Source of the DNA: Paracyclopina nana
Lineage: Eukaryota > Arthropoda > Copepoda > Cyclopoida > Cyclopettidae
DNA: 64,000 nt
Assembly (NCBI GenBank): GCA_019096065.1
Contig: JAGUCH010000004.1
Coordinates: 1,488,001-1,552,000, forward strand
Direction of reading: 5' to 3'
Below, piece after piece: positions 1 to 19,300 of the stretch. Both the position numbers and the translations under genes were made by a program. The notes beneath the pieces are model-generated. The model worked only from the letters and a program-made list of their open reading frames with translations. It made no database searches and was not told the origin of the DNA. Position 1 is the stretch's first letter, and each line of letters begins with the position of its first letter.

Positions 1-2586
1 GCTGCTGCTTTATAGTAGCACAAATGTCCAAGTTGGACCTTTGGAACTCACGTGTTTTTGAGCTTTGGCCACAAAAGTCAATACTGCCAGTTATCCTGCA
101 GAAAAAATCTTTAAGGCCCAGCTGACGAGGACAACAGAGAGCTGCTTTCCAGGGCTCTTCTATCGTGGCTTTCCTCTTTGATGTAGAAAGGTTGCGCGAC
201 CTCAGTGCCTTGATTTGCACGATTTATGCCACTTTTTATCGCATCAAACATCTATCATATGGGCCAAAGTGGCATTGCTACATAAGCCCTTGAACACAAT
301 CACATTAATAATGCAAAGAGTTCGCCACTTTTTGCTGCCACTGCTTGGGCCCACGTCGTACTTAACATTTTGCAATACGTGAGCTGAGGCCGAAGAATTT
401 TTTTAGCATTATTCATCTGGTCGGAATGTTTCTTTATTCTTGCTGCCACACTGTGCTCTGAGCAAGGCAGGAGCAAAAAGATTTTGCTCGTTTGATGGAT
501 TATTTGCAACAATCAGAAGAGGTTGTAGAAAAAGTGCACATGGTTATCCTGTCTTTAAAAGCCTGGCACTGCGAGCAAGAAAAGATCACAGAGCTGGGTG
601 CCATAGCTCGATATGTATTTGTAGGCATGATTAGGCTGATTGATGTTGAGAATCGAGCCAATATTATTGGAATGCCATATAGAGGAAACAAGAAATTTGA
701 ATGATGACAAGTTTCTTTTCCACTTTACTTGGTGCTGGGATGCCCAAAAAGTCTGCATTTTGCGTGCAAAAATTATGTGGTTCTTTTTTTTGCTCCACTC
801 AATGTTATGTGGTATGCCATAATAAAATAGAATTCAGAAAAGAGCTTTTTGCGTTAGCAGCGAAGAGTCAGCAATTACTGGCTGCTCATCCATCACTTTT
901 CATTGCATCCCAAGAAGACAAGTCCGTGATGTCAATTGATTCATGCTCCGACCAGCCGCAAAAAACTACAAGAACTAAAGATTCTACCTATGGGTTAATG
1001 TCCACCGAACAGGTGGCTGGTCGGGTATCTTGTTGTACGTTGTTTTACTATGCCAGCCTTGCAAAGTGGATAATTCAAACTTTTGTGGGCTAGATGATTT
1101 GTCATCTTTCAACGAAAGCCTGTAATCTGGACTAACAAGAACGTGCTGAACTTTAGCTTGACCTCACAGTAAAAAGGTTTTATTATTATGAAATGTAATG
1201 ACCAGGATCGATCGAATTTTATGGCGGGACCAAGGCAAAAATGCACTTAAAATTTTCATGCAGAGTATGTGTGTATACGAGATTATTACAACATACAGTG
1301 AGTAAAATCCAGAGTGGACAAAGCACACTGGTTCGACTCGTAATTGAATTTGCAGATATCACTATCTCTAATGGAGTAAAAAGGACCTGTGATTAGCAGC
1401 TGAACCAGTTTGCAGCTAATTATTATAATCCTCCTTCAAATTAAATGTTCAAATCCTCTCTTAACGAGGCCACTTACTGAGCAGAGAGAAGTGAGAAAAA
1501 AAGGGCTGCTCTTCATATTTCAAAGCTGAAAATTGCACTGTCGATCGTTGAGGCCTCAGGGGTGAACCTCTTTTGATTTTAATCAGTTCAAAACTCAAAG
1601 TTTTAAGAGCAGCAGACAAGAGCAGAAAAAATGAATGGCGGCCGCGGAGTTTGGAAAGTGGGAATGCGCGCGCTTCAATAGAAGTTGTCGCGCTCACTTT
1701 ATGGCCCTATTAGATGCAAACTGGGCATAAATGTCAGGAATTGAGGCTTTATTTTACAGCAGCAACCGAAGGGCACAAAGAAGACACTGTGCGCGCAATT
1801 CCAGAATTTGAATCCGGAGCCCACGGAGTGCTATTATGCTTATCTTGGTCATTTTTTCATTTTCGCCTCAAAAACGCAAGCTACATTATCATCATAATAA
1901 TAATAATAATGTGCGAGTTTATGAGGGCGCTAATAATATGTGAAGCCATAATGACCGCTCCTCCAGCTGCTGCTGCCTTAATTGAAGATGGTTGGCATAC
2001 AAATTACCTCGTGACCTTAAGAATTTTTTCCGTGGCAACTAATTGGAAATTTGAGGAGGTGCAAACAAGTGATAAAATGCGGCCTGAATTATGAGTGGAA
2101 ACACGTGAATGCAAATGACACCAGGAGGAGATGTCGGTTAACCATTAATGACAGATCCTGTTAGGATCCACCACACTGGGCCACGTGTCATCAGAAAACG
2201 TCATTAGCATACAGCGAGCGTTTTTCCCTCCACTGTTTGCTCCCACTGTGCCACACACCATTGGTACATGGTAGGTGCCCGAATTTTAATGGATCATGGC
2301 ACGTGTGAAACTTCCGCCAACAGCATATGCAGAATCCATCAGAGACAACAAGCTACAAATTGACACACGCCATGAAAACCTCAGTGGATTTGCATGCTCA
2401 AGAGCGATTACGAAAAAATTAGCAATTAAATCCGGCCCATCCATCTCGCTGCAAAGTCTAAGCGCGCGTGAGGTGAAAAAGCTAATTTCGGGCCCAAATT
2501 GCTACATAAACCTTGATGGATGTTGTTGTTGCCACCTCCGGATTTTAAGGCCTGCCTTATTCTGCATCCAAGAGGTTTTCAGCTAC

Positions 2587-2674
2587 GCAGCGACGATAGA
2601 TTCAAATGAAATGTTTGAGAATGAGCCGATCCATCAAGGAGTCGACACTCTCGCCACATGTGTCCAAAATGCCC
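2587..2674 (+). promoter_or_regulatory. Conserved non-coding block shared with NFI copy 2 (copy at locus 1)
   Basis: This block matches the reverse complement of 34741-34830. An identical 19-base run, GATTCAAATGAAATGTTTG, is followed after one mismatch by GAATGAG, then ATCCATCAAGG, then a diverged CATGTGTCC/AATGCC tail. The flanks do not align. It lies about 1.3 kb before the first coding exon of NFI copy 1; its partner lies in intron 1 of NFI copy 2. Differences are not concentrated at third codon positions, so a regulatory element kept since the duplication is more likely than an exon. Confidence 0.55.
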
Positions 2675-2876
2675 AACAATTTTACAATTATGGCACGGTG
2701 TGGGCATCTTCTTGAAAAGGCCGCAAAAACAGGCCCACATCTTGCATGCATATGATGGCACACGACGTCAACCCAAATGCTGCATCTTTTTGCCTTTTGA
2801 TTGTGTCTTTCATCTGTCAATGGAGTTCATTGCGTGCTCGCTATCAGACATTCAATGGAGGAGGGTAAGGATCGGG

Positions 2877-2894
2877 TGCCAAGAAAACTGGACT
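2877..2894 (+). promoter_or_regulatory. 18-mer identical in both NFI loci (locus 1)
   Basis: TGCCAAGAAAACTGGACT occurs here and, reverse-complemented, at 34648-34665. In both loci it follows the larger conserved block in the same orientation, at about 200 bp here and about 80 bp at locus 2. The overlapping open frames differ in phase relative to the first block, which argues against one shared exon. Confidence 0.5.
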
Positions 2895-3940
2895 ATGATG
2901 GCTTCATTAGGAGCATTCCTCAGAGGAGATGATGATTTCGATGAGAGAGAACTTGATATACCCTTGCTTTAAGACTTTTTCCAAACGGCCGAGGCCAAAT
3001 TGGAGCCGAACCGATAAAAAGGGCGTGCAAGTTATTGTCTCCCTTCTCACTCAAAGTAGCTCATATTTGGATTAATGCTCGCGTATTTGTGTCAGTCAAG
3101 TGGATTACGAGGATTTATAGAGCAGTAAGTCTGGACATTTATCTCCTCAGCAATAGTAAGGGTTGACAATATTACAAATGAATGGATGTGCATGATTTAT
3201 GTCATCATCAGCATAAAAGACTCATTTGACCGAATGGAAGCTAATGATCATCTCGAAAACAGGTGCACATTCTCTAATAACAAAGATTAATGACACAAAA
3301 CGATCTTGTCATCTGTAAATGAATTACTGCTACGGCACATCAATGATGCGCGCGTTAGATACAGTATACATACTGCGCACCCACGCTACAAAGCGCGCGT
3401 AGATGCCTACCCATCAATTAGCTAATCTTACACGATAAACTTAATAGCACATTTCATGCTAGATATTCCTTAAACCAAGGCAAAAGAAGCACTTTGTACG
3501 CCATATACGAAGAAAGCTGAATCTTTTCGGCTAATTCTAGCAAGATGGATGGATGCAGATAGAAAGCAGGGAAAAAGGCCAGTCCTCTGCAAAAAGGCCA
3601 TCGACCAGTGGCCTTCAAGCAGAGGAGGAGCCAGCCGAGCAGAGTCCGTCGAATAGAAAGCCTCATTTCTGCTTCTATGGGACCTGAACGCGGAGTGACG
3701 GCGGTTCGACGCGCCACTCGCCGTTCGGAAGTTTTGAGCGCTGGTGGCGCGAGAGGAGATGAAACCTCACAGTAGGAAAGTGAGCGAAGAGCCTGCAGTC
3801 CATGTGCGAACTCGCTCCTGCAAGTTGCCCTCCGAGAATTTCTTGCATTTCCGCCACGTCTTTTTGGCCTCAAAATTGCGGGTTGGGGTGCGACGGCCGC
3901 ATCGGCCGGTGCTTATCACGCGGCCGCAGCCGCAGCAGCC

Positions 3941-12353
<8,413 letters not shown>

Positions 12354-12731
12354 TCGAAGAAATGAAGAGGATCCCCGACTCTTGCCAAAAATATACAACT
12401 CACCACTTTACGTAGTAAATAGGATTAAGATGTTGACGCTCGCAAATAAGTAAGAAAAATGATTCGATCAATTCTCGTTTTTATTAGCACCCATGGCAAA
12501 ATGTGTAAAACCTCTAGGACAGCAAAGAATTCCATGAGTTTGTGTGTACTACTTATTATTAATAATCTAGGCTGTGATATGATTTTGAGACTAAACATTT
12601 CCTCCTCCCCAATTCCCATTCATTATTATAATTAATATTGATCATCGTATGTAGCGAAAAAATGCTGTCATTATTGTGTTACCCTCCTCCAACTTGATGC
12701 TCTGTAGTTGTTTCTCAAATTCTCAATTGAT

Positions 12732-12737
12732 AATAAA
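12732..12737 (+). terminator. Poly(A) signal candidate for NFI copy 1
   Basis: AATAAA lies about 380 bp beyond the stop codon at 12351-12353, in AT-rich sequence, and is the first clear hexamer seen downstream on the plus strand. Confidence 0.4.
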
Positions 12738-13588
12738 AAGCTGGAAGAAAACGCGTCTTTGCAACCTTGATTTTCATTTCATTCCGCAGTAGAAATTTGC
12801 TGTCACATGGCCTGTGTGTTTATGTAGTAAATTAATGCCTGTTAGCATTTCCAGTGGTGGTGGTCAGAGTTAAAGTAATCGGCGCAATTAAAAAGCAATC
12901 GGACAACATCTTCAATATTGGATTTGGTTACCGAATTCAGCCACAAATTAGCGTTGCGTGTCCGAAAATTAAATCAAGCAGAAGATAGGCTCTGTCTTCT
13001 TCTATACACACGTGAATCACTGGCAGAAATCACAATAATTTCCTCTGGCAGACAAAAGCTACTCTATTACAACTTCATTCTCCATTGCATTGTCAACGCA
13101 GTGTCAATCAAATCTGATTGAATTGGAAGCCACGAGAGCATGAATTTTCAATTAGGATTCAAGTAGGTCAAGATTTTTTTCTGTGGATTCTTCCTTCAAA
13201 AAAGGGCTGCGAACTACTGGCTCTTTCGCACGTCGTTATCAGCAACTATATCGGGAATTCTCATTCCATTTGGCCGAGATTATCGGGCTCGCATGCCATC
13301 CGGTCGTTTCCTTCCAGCTCGATCTGTCATCTAAGAGCTGCAGCCAAAGTCAGCATACTTAGTATGGGACTAATGCAACGAGCACGCGTCAGGCATAAAC
13401 CCATTAAAAAGTGGATCGAAACAGGGCCTACACCACTAGCAAAGCTGATTGTATCAAAAATTAAAAGCTCGCGGTGCATGCTCGCGACCAGGAATGTGAT
13501 ATCATCAGAGCATCTACTCTTTTTTCAGTATCTTTGCCATCCATTATTTGCAACTTTTTTCGAGCAAGATGCTAGTTTTTGTTAGCTG

Positions 13589-14640
13589 AGAAGTTGAGTT
13601 TCAGCTGAGATGTCTACTAAAGCTGAGCCATTAGAATTAGCTGAGTATGCTGAGCAGCTTCATGAATATCTGAGAATTCAAGTTACTCAGTTTCTACTGA
13701 TCAAACTGAGTCAATAACTAACTATAAAATTAAATTGAACTGAGAACACAAAAACTGAGTTTGTGCTGAAAAATCTGCAAAACTGAGCCATTTCAGCCGT
13801 TTGAAATTAGCTGAGAAACTAAGTTGAGTAGGTTCTTGGAATTAGGATTAACTGAGTATCCCAACTACTCAGCTTTTCCTGTAGTTGTGAAAACTTAACC
13901 ATTTGAAATTAGCTGAGAAACTAAGTTGAGTAGGATCTTGATAAATGAAATAAGGATCAACTGAGAATCCCAACTACTCAGCTTTTCCAGTAGCTGTGAA
14001 AACTGAGCCGTTTGAAATTAGCTGAGAAACTAAGTTGAGAAGGATTTTGGAATTAGGATTAACTGAGAATCCCAACTACTCAGCTTTTCCTGTAGCTGTG
14101 AAAACTTAACCATTTGAAATTAGCTGAGAAACTAAGTTGAGTAGGATCTTGATAAATGAAATAAGGATTGACTGAGAATCCCAACTACTCAGCTTTTCCT
14201 GTAGCTGTGAAAACTTAATCATTTGAAATTAGCTGAGAAACTAAGTTGAGAAGGATCTTGGAATTAGGATTAACTGAGAATCCCAACTACTCAGCTTTTC
14301 CTGTAGCTGTGAAAACTTAACCATTTGAAATTAGCTGAGAAACTAAGTTGAGTAGGATCTTGATAAATGAAATAAGGATTGACTGAGAATCCCAACTACT
14401 CAGCTTTTCCTGTAGCTGTGAAAACTTAATCATTTGAAATTAGCTGAGAAACTAAGTTGAGAAGGATCTTGGAATTAGGATTAACTGAGAATCCCAACTA
14501 CTCAGCTTTTCCTGTAGCTGTGACAACTGAGCCATTAGAAATAAGCTGGGAAACTAAGTTGAGCAGGTTCTTGACTAATGAACTAAGATTAACTGAGAAT
14601 CCCAATTACGTTTCCTGTAGCTGAGACTCTAAATATTAAC
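13589..14640 (+). repeat. Higher-order tandem repeat, 211-bp dimer (102 + 109)
   Basis: The word TTTGAAATTAGCTGAG starts at 13800, 13902, 14011, 14113, 14222, 14324 and 14433. Spacing alternates 102, 109, 102, 109, 102, 109, so the period is 211 bp made of two related monomers. One monomer carries GATAAATGAAATAAGGAT, the other GGAATTAGGATTAAC. Edges (13589-13799 and about 14540-14640) are degenerate copies rich in AGCTGAG. Such alternation normally arises by unequal exchange of a dimer. Confidence 0.85.
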
Positions 14641-16388
14641 TGAGAAACTGACAAAAGGCTATTGCTGAGATAGCAAAAAGTTCCTCAAGTCCTTGGAAAA
14701 TATCTTATTCACAGCACATAAACCTACATAAACAAAGCTTAGATGAGCAGCCTTAATTGTGGGCCAAGGCAATTATGAAGCTTGAGAGTGAAAATAAGGG
14801 TTTCCCCTTTTGCTGAATCAGATAAACTTTTTTTAAGGCTGCTGGGGCAATGATACTTGCATGAACTGATTAAAATTATCTTCTGATTTCATTAACTCTC
14901 GCGAGATCTTTTATGGTGCTCCCAAAGCTGGTGAGGCAAAAATGGCATTTGAATCTCCATTGAAATGAGCATTTGGCCACCAGTTCTCTCCTCAGCATGA
15001 ACATATTTTTAATCTCTGGGTCCATCAGAGGCCCGCGAGCATCATAGCAAGCAACAAATAACCAATCACTCCCAGTCTATCAGCTGACCAGATCTACACA
15101 ATCTTTTGCACTACCAAAAAGCCTTTTTAAAGCATCAGCTGCAGCATCACAGGGTGCCTCTAAATGGAAAAATTTTCATCAGGGCCAATTGCTAAAAATC
15201 AAATTTATCTGTGCACCAAGGCCTGGGGCTTGTGGAATAGTACATTGGATGATCTGAAGTCAAGGGTGATTATGAAAAGGGCTGTCATAAATGATGTGGT
15301 ACATCTACTGTGCTATTTTTTTAGGGTAGCCACATTCTTGTTTATGTATGGTTTACTTGACACATGACGAGCACGTGCTCACAATCTTCACACATTCATT
15401 GACAGACAGCCAGAGATGCAAGGCATTACAAAGGAGATTTTAGGAATGGCCGCTCGCGTCTTTTTTCTGATATGGCCCAGACGCGAGCAGGTTTGGTGGT
15501 CCATGCACAATTGGACTTGAATGCCTCGCAACAATTAACAAAGTCCTCCATGCTCAAAAGCTCAAAGTAGGAGAGAAATCTCTGGCAATTTCCAACAAAA
15601 GCCCTGCTTATAATTATGGCACACATACAGATGCCAAACTCAAACTTTCAAAGAGCCGTGCTACATTTGTTAGAAAAATTGAGCCATAGTCAAGATGATG
15701 TGATCAGCGATGAGGAATGCAGAAAAACTTGGCATTACCTCATTTTCATCTCTCTCTCTCTCTCTCCAGAGAGAAAGAAAGGGACCATATTTCCTGCTGC
15801 ACACATCATTTGTCAGAAGTGAACCAGATCTCTGCATGTGTGTGGCAAATGTGGTTTTATTCAAAGAATGTCTTTGGGGCTTACAAACAATATGATCATC
15901 ATCAGTTATTTATTGTTATTGTTCAAGCAGATTTCAAACTATCAACGCTACTAGCACTAGTTCATTGTTTATTGCTAATAAGGAGGGCATTCTATATAGG
16001 AGGGAAATGGTCATCTTATTGCTGTTATTTAGCGACGAAAAATGTTTGTTGTTGTTATTGCGTCCAAAGTGATTAAGTGGATGACTTGTTGGTATATATT
16101 GCACAATCATCACCATCATTGGTCTCAATTGATTGGAGATTGACATTGGCATTAAAATGCAATCAAGAGAGCAATTTGCTGGTGACGATATCCTAACTCG
16201 TAAGGCATCTCAGTAAGGCGATCTTATTCAACTTGAGCAATATTTTACGTGGATGAAGAAGAGGGCTTCTTGGAGGGCAATTGTTATTCATTCTTTGTTA
16301 ACTATATATGTACAACGCTAGAATTACCTAAGTTTGAACTAGAAAGACACATCATCATATTGGCACTGCTAAAATAGTAGTCAATTCT

Positions 16389-19300
16389 TCAGTTGGGAGT
16401 GCCTGGGTTGCTGGAGCTGCTCCCATTGGAATTGTCAGCTCCACCCGAGGCCGGCGTTCCGCCGGAATTGTGACTGGTTAATGCTATCGGGCTCACTGTG
16501 GCGTCCATCGGTTCGCATCTAAAGTAGCGGTCTGCAAAGGAGAAATTTGAGCCTTTTCCAATTTTATTGTTATGCATGATTTCGGGCTCACCATCATCCA
16601 TCATGTTTTGGCCTCCGTTGCCAGACTCGTTGCTATTGGAGGCCATCATGGGGGACATGACAGGCAGCTGGTCATAGCTCATGTTGTCATCCATGGTGGC
16701 AATGTACGTGTTGGAGGCTGAGGACGAGCTTGGAGTGTTGGACCACCTCAACGTGGAGCTTTGGCCGATGGGAGAGGAGGTGGAAGTGACCAGCTTCAAA
16801 TTGGAGGTGCTGATGATGGACCCACATGAGCTGACAGCTGCGATTCTTGAATTCGTGAGCAACGACAGGGTATTGGGAGAAATGGGCCCGGACAGGTTGA
16901 TGCCTTGCGTCGTCCCGCCCGAATAAGTGAAGAGCTGAGCAGAAAAAAGTTTGAAAAAGTCGCGTACTTTTGGGGCATGAAATGCTACCTTTTGAGGGTT
17001 GACAGGTTAGTAAACAACCCACTGAGGAGCGTTGTTGTTATTTATGTTGTTGTTAATCTGCAATCTCCACTCTGTTAAATTCACTCAGTCAAAAAAGGCC
17101 ATTTTCTGGCAAATCTCACGTACCACTGTCCTGGGAGGCAACTCCACTGACTCGGACTGGTTGCCCAGCTGATGCTGAGGAATTGGGGATAATCTCAGAT
17201 GAGTGCTTTGGTGGTGCTGCTGCTGCTGATCAGACAAATTGGTGGGCGAATGTTCAATGGGAGACCCTACACACATAAAAGTGCTTAATTTGAGTCTGGT
17301 AAAAAAAAGCTTAGTTGTCCAACTACCTGAAGATCTGATGATGGTGACAGGCCTGGCTGAAGGTGGCTGTGGTGGGGGTGGATAGAGGGCACCAGAGGAG
17401 CTCTCTGAGACCTGTGGAGACCCGGTGAAGTAAGAGGCTGCCATGGTGACTTTTGGACTCCTCTGCCCACCACCAGAGAGGTGGGAGGCTTGAGTACTCT
17501 GGGCCTCCTGGCACACCAGGGTGACAAAGTCACTGAAGGTGTCATGGCCATTCTCGTGGTACTTGGTTGGGCTCTGAGAGCCATGCTCATCATTAGGGCT
17601 GGCATAGTAAGAGGGTGGTGCGAGGGAAGCATGTTGTGGAGGACCTGCAAAAAATTCCACATGAGTAAGGGCAGGACATTTTAATTTAGTGAAAACAGGT
17701 TAGTCACACTGGTCCTTTGTCTCACCTTCATCTGAGTCAGCTGACTCAGCGTCAGCTGTCCTGTTAGTCTTGAGCAAAGCTCTGACAGTGACAACTGTAG
17801 CAGCAGCAGAAGAAGCAATATTTGAGTGGGAATGTAACTCCAAACTACAAGGGATGAGGTGTCTGCCCACATTGTTGTTCTCAGTCTTGCAAAGCTTTGC
17901 TGGCGGTGGAGAGTGGTGGTGTCTCAGCTCAACCTCATGACCACCTTTACAGTAATATAGCAAGGAGTCTCAGTTCTCAGCTGGCTCTAAGTTATACAGT
18001 ACAGGTTAAGCTGGGTAGTACCAACCTATGGTGGCATGCTCCAGGTCTGCCTGGGTCCACCCACTGGATGACTGGGCTGGCAGGGCGATGGCAGCCGGTG
18101 CATTGGGGCTAGTGCTAGTGGTGTAGTAGGCTAGCTCCCCACTTGACACTACTTTATCAGTGTCTACATCCTCAGAGGAGCTCATCCTGCGCAGCCTCTT
18201 GAGGCGGACCAGTTCCCCACCCACAGACTGGACAGTCACTGGGCTTGACCTCAGGGGCAGGGAAAGGGGGCCTAGATTACACTAATTAAACTAAGCTAAC
18301 ACTAGGGCTAAGTAGGTGTCTTACTGTAGGCACTTGTGGTCAGTAGGGACTGTTGGTGGTGGTGGTGCTCCACTGGACCTGGAGATGGTGACCCATAGGT
18401 GGCGCAAGTGTAGTAGTTGTTGCCACCTGATGATACCACTCCACCACTTCCATGGGACTCTAATTTGATGGTAGAGGATCCATTATTGATTCCGCCACCA
18501 GCATTTGGATTTCCAAAAGTGGCTGGAACATACAGTCATGAGTGCTATAGGCTGCCTCTAACTCGGCCGCAAGATGGAGCAGCGATTTGTTATTACCCTA
18601 CACCTACATATAAATCGCCATTTGATAGTCAAAAAAGCCAAAAATTGAAAATATCTTAAAAAATCCATTTCTGGTTTTCTCAACAAATCTCTTTTGATGC
18701 AGGCCAAATATGGCTTTTTTTCGTCTAACTTCCGGAGGCAAAAAAGTGCAAAAAAAGAAGAAGTGATGATTTGGGAAATCAGAAGATTTGAGATGTGAAA
18801 TTACATGCTACGACTGGATTATCACCCCCCTTTTTTCCCTGAGCTACAACCTAGCTAGCAAGAAGAATGGTGAAAAGCAGCCACAAAATTGGTTCTTTTC
18901 AGCATCAATGAGCCTGCATTTATTTGAATGGCTCAATATCGCCAAGGAGAAAGAAGAGACGTAGTAGTATATGTAATGAAGAGATAGGGTCACAGGCTCA
19001 TAAAACCAATCAGACAAGGGACCTTTCCTTTTCATGCAAGATGACATTACAGCCAATTCAGCAGCCAACGAGCATTAATTTCACCAGCAGAATAGCTATA
19101 CACTACCCTGGTATATAGTATAATAAATGGATGAACGCGCGAGCTTCTTTTGGTCACTGATCGATGGCTGACGACATCATTTTTCCCAGGAATCTCAGCC
19201 GAAAGCTCGATCGGCAGTTTTTTTTTTGACAAAAAAGAAACTGCCATCGTAGCACCAGCTAGTCTACTCGCAGTCGTCCTAGCTTTTTATGAGGACGTTA

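Larger units (their letters stand above)
1..3940. other. Upstream non-coding region of NFI copy 1
   Basis: No exon could be supported here. The open frames of 60-140 codons lack splice context and recognisable domains. The stretch holds a block (2587-2674) and an 18-mer (2877-2894) that recur at the second NFI locus, and a short ATA/AAT run near 1887-1909. The last part (about 3640-3940) is GC-richer and reads as 5' leader and promoter-proximal sequence of NFI copy 1. In the frame of its start codon there is a stop at 3773 and no ATG between that stop and 3941. Confidence 0.6.
12354..16388. other. Spacer between the convergent NFI genes
   Basis: This holds the 3' UTRs of both NFI copies and the tandem repeat at 13589-14640. 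A 155-codon frame at 13118-13585 has no recognisable domain or splice context and is not called. A CT run followed by GA sits at about 15749-15781. For the minus-strand NFI copy, AATAAA hexamers occur at 15968-15973, 15909-15914 and 15856-15861, about 400-550 bp after its stop. Confidence 0.6.

Noticed and set aside
13118-13585. 155-codon plus-strand frame in the NFI spacer
   Set aside because: No domain, no splice context, amino-acid pattern of translated AT-rich DNA, and it lies beside the satellite array and 3' UTRs.
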